A DNA stretch of 64,000 nucleotides, from contig NC_015514.1 in NCBI RefSeq assembly GCF_000212695.1, forward strand, positions 4,092,001-4,156,000. Direction: 5' to 3'. The notes below the pieces were generated by a model. That model was not told where the DNA came from, ran no database searches, and worked only from the letters and a program-made list of their open reading frames with translations. Source of the DNA: Cellulomonas fimi ATCC 484 (lineage in GTDB: Bacteria > Actinomycetota > Actinomycetes > Actinomycetales > Cellulomonadaceae). Shown one piece after another: positions 36,083-43,396 of this stretch. The position numbers were made by a program, and so were the translations under genes. How positions within the stretch are numbered: the first letter of the stretch is position 1; every line of letters begins with the position of its first letter.

Positions 36083-36102
36083 CCAGCAGCTGAGCGCACG
36101 GC

Positions 36103-36151
36103 CCGACGGCCCGGCACCGCACCTCCCACGAGGTCGGGGCCGGGCCGTCGG
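36103..36151 (+). terminator. Stem-loop terminator after the FKBP gene
   Basis: A perfect 13-bp inverted repeat: ccgacggcccggc (36103-36115) and gccgggccgtcgg (36139-36151), with a 23-base loop. There is no T-tract, as is common in actinobacteria. It starts 21 bases after the stop codon. Confidence 0.65.
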
Positions 36152-36270
36152 CGTACCGCGGCGACCGCCCGGCGCACCAGGGCCTCTCGTCCTGCCACGG
36201 CACGACGCGTCTGGCTAGTGTGGTCGCACGCGCCCCCGGGGAACCGCCGGGAGCCGGCCGGGAGACGACG

Positions 36271-38328
36271 ATGGACCAGGCAACGACGCCGAGGACCCGC
36301 ACGGTGGCCCTGCTCGGAGCGTCCGGGGCGGGCAAGACGACGCTCGTCGAGGAGCTGCTGCACCAGGCCGGGGTGCTCACCCGACCAGGCCGGGTCGAGG
36401 ACGGCTCGACGGTGAGCGACCACGAGCCCGAGGAGGTCGCGCGCGGCATCTCGCTCGGCCTGGGCGTGGCGCCGTTCCCGTGGAAGGCGCCGGACGGCGC
36501 GACGTACGACGTGACGCTGCTCGACACCCCCGGCTCGGCGGACTTCGCGGGCGCCGCGGACGCGGCCGTCGCTGCGGCGGACCTCGCGCTGGTCGTCGTG
36601 AGCGCCGTCGACGGGGTGCAGGCCGGGACGCACGCGGCCTGGCGGCTCGCGGCGGACGCGGGGCTGCCGACGTTCGTCGTCGTCACGAAGGAGGACAAGG
36701 CGCGCGCCGACTTCCGGCACGTGCTCGCGGACCTGCGGGCGGCGTTCGGTGACGGGTTCGTGCCGCTCGAGCTGCCGCTCGGCGAGGAGTCGTCGTTCAC
36801 CGGCGTCGCGGACGTGCTCACGGAGCAGGGGTTCGCGTACGACAAGGACGGGCACCACCGCACGGAGCCGCTCCCGGCGGACGTCGCCGACGAGGAGCAC
36901 CGCCTCCACGACGAGGTGACGGAGGAGATCGTCGCGCACGACGACGAGCAGCTGGAGCGCTACCTGGCGGGAGACGTGCCGAGCGCCGCCGAGCTGGAGC
37001 GGACGCTCGCGCACGAGGTGCAGGACCGGGAGGCGTTCCCGGTCCTCGTCGTCTCGGGGGTCACCGGGGTCGGCGTGGACCGGCTCGCGGACCTGCTGTG
37101 CGAGCTCGCGCCGTCGCCCACGGACCGCCCGAAGCGGGTGCGCGCGGGCGACACCGTCGTGGAGGTCGCGGCCGACCCGGCCGGTCCCGTGCTGGTGCAC
37201 GCGTTCCGCACGGTCGCGGACCCGTTCGTCGGCCAGGTGACCCTCGTGCGGGTGCTGTCCGGCACCGTGCGCCCCGGCGACAAGCTGCTCAACACCACGA
37301 CCCGCACCGAGGAGCGCGTGCCGGGGCTGTTCCGGCTGCGCGGCAAGGAGCACCTGCCGGTCGACAGCGTGCCCGCGGGCCACGTCGCCGCGATCGCGAA
37401 GCTCGCCGCCACCCCGTCGGGGTCGCTGCTCGCGGAGCGCACGGGACCGGGGGCCGCGATGACCGCGGAGCCGCCGCGCCCGCGCCCGCCCGTGTACGCG
37501 CTCGCCCTGGAGCCCGTCACGCAGTCCGACGACGACCGCCTGTCCGCGGCGCTCGGGCGGCTGACCGCCGAGGACGTGACGCTCAGCGTCGACCGCACCG
37601 GTGACCGCACGGTCCTGCGCGGGCTCGGCGACACGCACCTCACGGTCGCGCTCGAGCGGCTCGCGCGCGTCTTCGGCGTCCACGTGACGACGTCCCCCGT
37701 GCCGGTCGGCTACCGGGAGACGATCCGCAAGGCCGTCGAGGCCGAGGGCAAGGTCAAGAAGCAGTCCGGCGGACACGGGCAGTACGCCGTCGTGCAGCTG
37801 CGGGTGTCGCCGCTGCCGCACGGGTCGGGGTTCGAGTTCGTCGACAAGGTCGTGGGCGGCGCGATCCCGCGCGGCTACCTGCCCGCCGTGCAGCGCGGCG
37901 TCGTCGAGGCGATGGAGCACGGCGGACCGCACGGGTACCCCGTGGTCGACCTGCGCGTCGAGGTGTACGACGGCAAGGCGCACTCGGTCGACTCCTCCGA
38001 CATGGCGTTCCGGACCGCGGCGGCGACGGGCGTGCGCGACGCGCTGGCCGCGGCCGGGACCGTCGTGCTGGAGCCCGTGAGCCACGTCGAGGTCGTCGTG
38101 CCCGCCTCCGCGCAGGGCGACGTGATGAGCGACCTGTCGTCGCGGCGGGGCCGGATCAGCGCGACCACGTCCCTCGACGACGGCACCGTACGGATCGAGG
38201 CGTCCGTGCCCGAGGCGGAGCTGTCGCGCTACGCGCTGGACCTGCGGTCGATCACGGGCGGGCGCGCGGAGCTGACGATGACGCCGGAGCGCTTCGACGT
38301 CTGCCCGGACCACCTCGTCCCTGCCTGA
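36271..38328 (+). CDS. EF-G-like GTPase (EF-G2 type)
   Basis: 685 residues from the ATG at 36271. The P-loop is GASGAGKT (16-23) and the G3 motif is DTPGSADF. The G4 motif is VVTKEDKARADF, where the usual NKxD asparagine is threonine. Domain II, III, IV and V segments follow (VRPGDKLLNTTTRTEE; then IRKAVEAEGKVKKQSGGHGQ; then HVEVVVPASAQGDVMSDLSS). The chain is about the length of EF-G, and the domain IV loop is kept (VHSVDSS-like in KAHSVDSSDMAF). Mycobacterial relatives (FusA2) bind ribosomes but are not the main translocase. A possible -10 (TAGTGT) lies at 36216-36221. Confidence 0.9.
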   Translation: MDQATTPRTRTVALLGASGAGKTTLVEELLHQAGVLTRPGRVEDGSTVSDHEPEEVARGISLGLGVAPFPWKAPDGATYDVTLLDTPGSADFAGAADAAVAAADLALVVVSAVDGVQAGTHAAWRLAADAGLPTFVVVTKEDKARADFRHVLADLRAAFGDGFVPLELPLGEESSFTGVADVLTEQGFAYDKDGHHRTEPLPADVADEEHRLHDEVTEEIVAHDDEQLERYLAGDVPSAAELERTLAHEVQDREAFPVLVVSGVTGVGVDRLADLLCELAPSPTDRPKRVRAGDTVVEVAADPAGPVLVHAFRTVADPFVGQVTLVRVLSGTVRPGDKLLNTTTRTEERVPGLFRLRGKEHLPVDSVPAGHVAAIAKLAATPSGSLLAERTGPGAAMTAEPPRPRPPVYALALEPVTQSDDDRLSAALGRLTAEDVTLSVDRTGDRTVLRGLGDTHLTVALERLARVFGVHVTTSPVPVGYRETIRKAVEAEGKVKKQSGGHGQYAVVQLRVSPLPHGSGFEFVDKVVGGAIPRGYLPAVQRGVVEAMEHGGPHGYPVVDLRVEVYDGKAHSVDSSDMAFRTAAATGVRDALAAAGTVVLEPVSHVEVVVPASAQGDVMSDLSSRRGRISATTSLDDGTVRIEASVPEAELSRYALDLRSITGGRAELTMTPERFDVCPDHLVPA

Positions 38329-38412
38329 CGCCCCCTGCCGGGCTCGGAGTCCCGCCCCGACGCACCCGCGCGACCTCGCCGCCGCCGGGCCGCCAGCCCT
38401 ACGCTCGGCGGC

Positions 38413-39033
38413 ATGGCCCGCTACTTCGACGTCCACCCGCACGACCCGCAGCCGAGGGCGATCACGCAGGTCGTGGACCTGCTGCGTGAGGGTGGGCTGA
38501 TCGCCTACCCGACCGACTCCTGCTACGCGCTGGGCTGCCGCGTGGGCGACCAGGAGGGGGCCGAGCGGATCCGCCGCATCCGGCACCTCGACGACCGGCA
38601 CCACTTCACGCTCGTCTGCGCCGACTTCGCGCAGCTCGGCCAGCTCGTGCACCTCGACAACGCGGCGTTCCGCGCGATCAAGGCCGCGACGCCGGGCCCG
38701 TACACGTTCATCCTCAAGGCGACGCCGGAGGTGCCGCGCCGGCTCGCGCACCCCAAGAAGCGGTCGGTCGGCGTGCGCATCCCGGACAGCCGCGTGGTGC
38801 AGGCGATCCTGCACGAGCTGGGCGAGCCGCTGCTGTCCTCGACGCTGCTCCTGCCCGGCCAGGAGGAGCCGCTCACCGAGGGCTGGCTCATCAAGGAGGA
38901 GCTCGACCACCAGGTCGACGCCGTCGTCGACGCCGGGGACTGCGACACCGTGCCGACGACCGTCGTCGACTGGACCGAGGGGACGCCCGAGGTCGTCCGC
39001 GTCGGCGCGGGCGACCCGTCCCGCTTCGCCTGA
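38413..39033 (+). CDS. YciO/Sua5-family threonylcarbamoyl-AMP synthase-like protein
   Basis: 206 residues. LLREGGLIAYPTDSCYALGC is the nucleotide-binding start of the YrdC fold. IRHLDDRHHFTLVCADFAQL, FILKATPEVPRRLAHPKKRS and VGVRIPDSRVVQAIL follow. The PKKRSVGVR segment and the length match YciO rather than the TsaC/Sua5 that makes t6A37 in tRNA. Whether YciO-type proteins do the tRNA reaction is uncertain. It is cytoplasmic. It lies 84 bases after the EF-G2 gene on the same strand, which could link both to translation. Confidence 0.88.
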   Translation: MARYFDVHPHDPQPRAITQVVDLLREGGLIAYPTDSCYALGCRVGDQEGAERIRRIRHLDDRHHFTLVCADFAQLGQLVHLDNAAFRAIKAATPGPYTFILKATPEVPRRLAHPKKRSVGVRIPDSRVVQAILHELGEPLLSSTLLLPGQEEPLTEGWLIKEELDHQVDAVVDAGDCDTVPTTVVDWTEGTPEVVRVGAGDPSRFA

Positions 39034-39132
39034 CGCGAGGTTCGGACGGACGACGCCGGTCGTCGACGGCACACGCCGAGCGTCCCGGTGCGGCGGCCCG
39101 GTGATGCGGCCCGGGGCGCCCCGGCGCCGCGG

Positions 39133-39348
39133 TCAGTCCGCGCCGACCTCCGTCGTCCCGCTCCACACCGCGCCGAACGGCAGCAGCACCCACGGCTGCG
39201 CGGTCGACGGCGGCAGCACCGCGTGCAGCCACCGGGCCGTCGTCGCGTCGTGCGGCACCGCACCGGTGCCGGGGCACGTGGGGCATCCGCAGTAGCAGCC
39301 GGCCGGGGTGGCCGGGCCGTCGGACGGTCCTGCGGCGGGTCCCGCCAT
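39133..39348 (-). CDS. Small cysteine-rich protein
   Basis: 71 residues. I chose the ATG at 39348 because aaggagg lies 6 bases upstream; a longer frame to 39399 lacks this. It has a disordered Gly/Ala/Pro start, then a cysteine cluster (CYCGCPTCPGTG) that could bind zinc or a metal, then a hydrophobic stretch (PWVLLPFGAVWSG). I do not recognise the family. No role can be inferred from neighbours. Confidence 0.6.
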   Translation of the reverse strand: MAGPAAGPSDGPATPAGCYCGCPTCPGTGAVPHDATTARWLHAVLPPSTAQPWVLLPFGAVWSGTTEVGAD

Positions 39349-39518
39349 GTGGCGCCTCCTTCGACGTGCCCGCAGGATGCGCGATGGGTGCGCTGCCACG
39401 CGAGCACCTCAGGTCACGATGCGGTCCCGATCCGCTCGCCGTCGCCGTCCCGGACCACGGCAGCTCCGGGCCCGGTCGGTCGCCGGGGTGCGGCGGGCCC
39501 GCGTGTGGTCGGATGAGA

Positions 39519-39622
39519 GCACCGCTGAGCGGCACCGCTGCGAGGCACCGTGGCGAGGCACCGCTGAGCGGCACCGCTGCCAGGCACCGCTGAGCGGGAC
39601 CGCTGACGGGGCGCCGCTGCGG
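39519..39622. repeat. 13-bp tandem repeat, 8 units
   Basis: Eight head-to-tail units related to gcaccgctgagcg, three of them identical, the last two more diverged. The array lies in the probable 5' leader of the LOG-like gene, ending 8 bases before its ribosome site. Confidence 0.85.
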
Positions 39623-39640
39623 GGCGCACGAGGAGGGCTC

Positions 39641-40183
39641 ATGGACAGGGCACACGTCGGGGTCGTGGGGCCGGGGACCGCGTCGGCCGCGGAGCTCGAC
39701 GTCGCGCGTGCCGTCGGCCGCGGGCTGGCGGAGCGCGGCTGCGTGGTGCTGTCCGGCGGGCTCGGGGGCGTGATGGCGGCGGCCTCGCAGGGGGCCGCGG
39801 AGGCGGGCGGCACGGTCGTCGGGCTGCTCCCGGGCGACGACCGCACGGACGGGAACCGGTGGCTCACGGTCGCGGTCCCGACCGGGCTCGGCGAGGTCCG
39901 CAACGCGCTCCTGGTGCGGGCGAGCGACGTCGTCGTCGCCGTGGGCGGGTCCTGGGGGACCCTGAGCGAGGTCGCGCTGGCCGTCCGCACCGGCGTCCCG
40001 GTGGTCGCGGTGGGCGGCTGGACGGTGCGCGCGGCGGACGGGCACGAGCCCGGGCCGCCCCCGGACGGCGGCGCGACGGCCGAACGCCTCACCGCGGCCG
40101 ATCCCGGACGTCCCGCGGTGCACCACGTACCGGACGCGCGGGCGGCGCTCGCGCTGGTCGACGACGTGCTGGGGCGCCGGTGA
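39641..40183 (+). CDS. LOG-family-like (TIGR00725) nucleotide-binding protein
   Basis: 180 residues from the ATG at 39641, with aggagg just upstream. It has a Rossmann-like fold: HVGVVGPGTASAAELDVARA, VLSGGLGGVMAAASQGAAEA, GGTVVGLLPGDD and VAVGGSWGTLSEVALAVRTG. The latter replaces the PGGxGTxxE motif of cytokinin LOG enzymes, so nucleotide-monophosphate hydrolysis is uncertain. TIGR00725 members have been linked to molybdenum-cofactor carrier proteins. Its stop overlaps the start of the uracil-DNA glycosylase gene (GTGA at 40180-40183), so both proteins are co-translated. Confidence 0.85.
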   Translation: MDRAHVGVVGPGTASAAELDVARAVGRGLAERGCVVLSGGLGGVMAAASQGAAEAGGTVVGLLPGDDRTDGNRWLTVAVPTGLGEVRNALLVRASDVVVAVGGSWGTLSEVALAVRTGVPVVAVGGWTVRAADGHEPGPPPDGGATAERLTAADPGRPAVHHVPDARAALALVDDVLGRR

Positions 40184-40953
40184 GCGGGACCGCGGGCGGC
40201 GACGCCGGGGCCGTCGACGACGCCACCTCGAACCCGATGCGGGCCCCCTCGGCACGCACCCTCGCCGAGCTCGACGGGCTCGTCGTCGGCTGCCGGGCCT
40301 GCCCCCGTCTCGTCGCGTGGCGCGAGCACGTCGCCGAGGTGAAGCGCGCGGCGTTCCGCGACGAGACGTACTGGGGGCGCCCGGTGCCGGGGTTCGGCGA
40401 CCCGCGGGCGGACGTGCTCGTGGTCGGTCTGGCCCCCGCGGCGCACGGTGCCAACCGGACGGGCCGGATGTTCACCGGGGACCGCTCGGGGGACTTCCTG
40501 TTCGCGTCGATGCACCGCACGGGGTTCGCGTCGCAGGCCCTGTCGGTGCGCGCCGACGACGGGCTGACGCTCGACGGCATCCGCGTGACGGCGCCCGTGC
40601 GGTGCGCGCCGCCCGAGAACGCCCCGACCCCGCAGGAGCGCCGCACGTGCGGCCCGTTCCTGGCGCGGGAGCTCGCACTGGTGGAGCCGCGCGTCGTCGT
40701 CGTGCTGGGCGGCTTCGGCTGGCAGGCGGTGCTCGCGACGCTCGCGGAGCAGGGCTGGGCGGTGCCCCGGCCGCGGCCCGCGTTCGCGCACGGCGCCGAG
40801 GTCCGGCTGCGGCGGGTCGACGGCGACGGGGAGCTCGCCCTGGTGGGCTGCTTCCACGTGAGCCAGCAGAACACGTTCACGGGGCGCCTCACCCCGGCGA
40901 TGCTCGACGCCGTCCTGGTCCGGGCGCGTGCGCTCGCGTCGGGCGCCGGCTGA
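40180..40953 (+). CDS. Family 5 uracil-DNA glycosylase (UDGb)
   Basis: 257 residues from the GTG at 40180; an ATG at 40237 is a possible later start. Motif 1 is VGLAPAAHGANRTGRMFTGD, and motif 2 is HVSQQNTFTGRLTPAML, both typical of UDGb. Four cysteines that bind a [4Fe-4S] cluster in this family are available (GCRACPR near the start; RCAPPEN and RTCGPF later). It removes uracil, and often hypoxanthine or other deaminated bases, from DNA. This protects a GC-rich genome in which cytosine deamination is frequent. Confidence 0.92.
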   Translation: MSGTAGGDAGAVDDATSNPMRAPSARTLAELDGLVVGCRACPRLVAWREHVAEVKRAAFRDETYWGRPVPGFGDPRADVLVVGLAPAAHGANRTGRMFTGDRSGDFLFASMHRTGFASQALSVRADDGLTLDGIRVTAPVRCAPPENAPTPQERRTCGPFLARELALVEPRVVVVLGGFGWQAVLATLAEQGWAVPRPRPAFAHGAEVRLRRVDGDGELALVGCFHVSQQNTFTGRLTPAMLDAVLVRARALASGAG

Positions 40954-40973
40954 CCGGCGCGCGTTAGCGAGGC

Positions 40974-41006
40974 GACTTTGTTTGGCTGACTGAATAAGTC
41001 TACGCT
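40974..41006 (+). promoter_or_regulatory. Promoter with operator-like dyad before the GH113 gene
   Basis: An AT-rich island in GC-rich DNA. The dyad gactt (40974-40978) / aagtc (40996-41000) encloses ttgtttggctgactgaat. TTGTTT (40979-40984) and TACGCT (41001-41006) fit -35 and -10 at a 16-base spacing. The TTGTTTGG core is reminiscent of ROK-type sugar repressor sites (from memory). Confidence 0.5.
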
Positions 41007-41050
41007 GACGCGAGCGTCGCGACGGGGCGGCGCGTCACGCGGAGGTGGAC

Positions 41051-42016
41051 GTGGGTACGCAGCAGATCCCCGGCGGGTACGTCGCCGGCATGACGTGGGG
41101 CTGGACCGGCGTCCGCGGGACGTGGGGCGGCCCGCGCGCCGAACGGTCGATGGATCTCATGGTCGAGCGGCTCGGCGTCACCTGGACCGCGATCACGTTC
41201 GCGGCCTACCAGGACACCGCGCAGTCGGTCGACATCCGCTTCGACCAGGCGCCGACGGTGACCGACGACGAGGTCCGCTGGGCGATCCGGGCCGCCAAGG
41301 CGCGCGGGCTGCGCGTCGTCCTCAAGCCCGTCGTCAACGTCGCCGACGGCACCTGGCGCGCGCACATCAACTTCTTCGACCACGACGTCCCGCCCGAGCC
41401 CAAGTGGTCCCAGTGGTTCGCGTCGTACACGGCCTACGTCGTGCACCACGCGCGCATCGCCGCCGAGGAGGGCGTCGAGATGCTCTGCATCGGCTGCGAG
41501 ATGGTCCAGACGGACCGCCGCGCCGACGAGTGGCGCGCGCTCGTCGCCGAGGTCCGTGCCGTCTACGACGGGCTCGTGACCTACAACTGCGACAAGTACC
41601 AGGAGGAGCACGTCACCTGGTGGGACGCCGTCGACGTCGTCTCGTCGTCCGGGTACTACCCCGCCGACGACTGGGAGGCCCAGCTCGACCGCATCGCGCC
41701 CGTCGTCGAGCGGTTCGGCAAGCCGTTCTTCTTCATGGAGGCCGGCTGCCCCAGCCGCGAGGGCTCCCCCGCGCTCCCCAACGACTGGTCGCTGCCCGGT
41801 GCACCGTCCCAGGAGGCGCAGGTCCACTGGTACGAGTCGGCGTTCCGCGCGTGCGCCGCACGCCCCTGGGTGCAGGGCTTCATGCTCTGGGACTGGCCCG
41901 CGGCGCTGTACGACGAGGCGGACGCGGCCGCCGACGACGACTACTGCATGTACGGCAAGGCGGCGGAGGCCACGGTCCGCGAGGCCTACGCGGGGCGTAC
42001 GACGACGGCCGTGTGA
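41051..42016 (+). CDS. Glycoside hydrolase family 113 (beta-mannanase type)
   Basis: 321 residues from the GTG at 41051, with ggagg 5 bases upstream; the GTG at 41045 overlaps that site. VAGMTWGWTGVRGTWGG begins the (beta/alpha)8 barrel. The acid/base glutamate is E150 in MLCIGCEM. The nucleophile is E230 in KPFFFMEAGCPSREGS. Both align with the catalytic pair of AaManA (GH113) in position and sequence. VSSSGYYPADDWEAQ is also typical. There is no signal peptide, so it probably cuts imported mannooligosaccharides or related sugars inside the cell. No transporter is adjacent. Confidence 0.9.
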   Translation: MGTQQIPGGYVAGMTWGWTGVRGTWGGPRAERSMDLMVERLGVTWTAITFAAYQDTAQSVDIRFDQAPTVTDDEVRWAIRAAKARGLRVVLKPVVNVADGTWRAHINFFDHDVPPEPKWSQWFASYTAYVVHHARIAAEEGVEMLCIGCEMVQTDRRADEWRALVAEVRAVYDGLVTYNCDKYQEEHVTWWDAVDVVSSSGYYPADDWEAQLDRIAPVVERFGKPFFFMEAGCPSREGSPALPNDWSLPGAPSQEAQVHWYESAFRACAARPWVQGFMLWDWPAALYDEADAAADDDYCMYGKAAEATVREAYAGRTTTAV

Positions 42017-42026
42017 CCGGTGCCGT

Positions 42027-42051
42027 CGGCGGCCCGTCACCCGGGCCGCCG
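42027..42051. terminator. Bidirectional stem-loop between convergent genes
   Basis: A perfect 10-bp hairpin: cggcggcccg (42027-42036), loop tcacc, cgggccgccg (42042-42051). It lies between the stops of the GH113 gene and the convergent hydrolase gene, so it can end both transcripts. Confidence 0.7.
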
Positions 42052-42059
42052 CGCCGCGG

Positions 42060-43352
42060 TCAGCGGGACGTCACCGACCACACCCCGTCGACGAGGTCGA
42101 CCAGCCGCGGCAGGATCGTGTCGCCCGCGACGCGCACCCCGTCGTGCAGGTGCTCGTTGGTGATCCACACCTGCACGTTCCCGACCGCCTCGGCCCCGCG
42201 CAGCGCCAGCCCCAGGTCGACGTACGGGTCGTCGTAGTACATGACGGCCGCGACCGGCACCTCGTTCGACGCGAGCCGGTCCAGGTCGTACAGCTCGGGC
42301 CACGACGTCCGCTCCGCGAGCACGTGCGCGACGCGCTCGAACGGACGCAGCGCCGCCTGCTGCGCGTACATCCAGGGGAACATCGCCTCGCCCGTGAGCA
42401 GCAGCGGCCGGGCCGACGGGGAGAACTCCGGCCGGCGTGCGGCCTCCCGCTCCGCGACCCACCCGCCCGCACGCTCGCCCTGGTGGTAGATCACCTCCTG
42501 CAGCACCGCGTACAGGGGCATGGCGTCGAACCCGGTCCGCGACGCGACGTCCGCGAGGAACGGCACGGACGGCTCACCGGTCGAGTCGAGGGCCGTGTCC
42601 AGCAGCCAGTGCAGGCCCGTGATGCCCGTGCTCATGCCGAGCTGCATGCCGAGCGTCTGCAGCCGCTCGGGCGTCAGGACGTCCCCGTCGGGCAGCAGGA
42701 CGTCCCCCGCGGCGACCCGGTCCGCGAGCGCCCCGAGCAGCTCGACGTCGTCCGGGTGCTGCCGCCGCAGCTCGGCGTTGCGCGACGCCTGCCGGTCGAA
42801 CGTCTCCCGGTAGACCCCCTCCGCGTCGACCGTCAGCGGCGGCAGCCCGCCCGTGACGTAGCAGCGCGTCAGCGCCTCCGGGTGCCGCGACAGGTACGTC
42901 ATGGTGAGGAAGCCGCCGTACGACTGCCCGAGCGTGGCCCAGCGTCGGCCGCCGAACACCGTGGTGCGCAGGTGCTCCGCGTCGGCGACGATCGCGTCCC
43001 CGCGGAAGCACGCCAGGTAGTCCGCGGCCACCTCCGGGTCGTCGAAGCGCGCGACGACGCGCCCGTCGACGCGCGACGAGCGGCCCGTGCCCCGCTGGTC
43101 GAGCAGCACGACGCGGTACTTCTCGAGCGCCGCACCGAGCCACGAGCCCGGCGCCGGACGCGGACCCATCCCGCCCGGGCCGCCCTGGAGGAACAGCAGC
43201 AGCGGCAGGTCCTGCGTCGCACGCCGCGGGTCGACGACCTCGCGCGCGAACACCTCGATGTCGCCGAACCGCGCGGGGTCGGCCCAGTCGACGGGCACCC
43301 GCACCCGGTGGTCACGGACGACGAACCCGGTCATGGCGTACTCGTGCGTCAT
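42060..43352 (-). CDS. Alpha/beta hydrolase, proline iminopeptidase-like (S33)
   Basis: 430 residues. The oxyanion loop LFLQGGPGGMGPRP and VVLLDQRGTGRSS are standard for S33 peptidases. The nucleophile elbow is LGQSYGGFLTMTYLSRHPEA. A cap domain occupies the middle. The acid lies near VAAVMYYDDPYVDL and the histidine near ITNEHLHDGVR. It should release N-terminal proline or other residues from peptides in the cytoplasm. A family member acting on esters is possible. Confidence 0.9.
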   Translation of the reverse strand: MTHEYAMTGFVVRDHRVRVPVDWADPARFGDIEVFAREVVDPRRATQDLPLLLFLQGGPGGMGPRPAPGSWLGAALEKYRVVLLDQRGTGRSSRVDGRVVARFDDPEVAADYLACFRGDAIVADAEHLRTTVFGGRRWATLGQSYGGFLTMTYLSRHPEALTRCYVTGGLPPLTVDAEGVYRETFDRQASRNAELRRQHPDDVELLGALADRVAAGDVLLPDGDVLTPERLQTLGMQLGMSTGITGLHWLLDTALDSTGEPSVPFLADVASRTGFDAMPLYAVLQEVIYHQGERAGGWVAEREAARRPEFSPSARPLLLTGEAMFPWMYAQQAALRPFERVAHVLAERTSWPELYDLDRLASNEVPVAAVMYYDDPYVDLGLALRGAEAVGNVQVWITNEHLHDGVRVAGDTILPRLVDLVDGVWSVTSR

Positions 43353-43396
43353 GCGCGCCAGCGTAGGGGGGCCCGAGCAGCGGGAGCCCGGCCCCG

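Noticed and set aside
39519..39622. Coding repeat region as an N-terminal extension of the LOG-like protein
   Set aside because: The 13-bp unit shifts frame and a good ribosome site follows the array.
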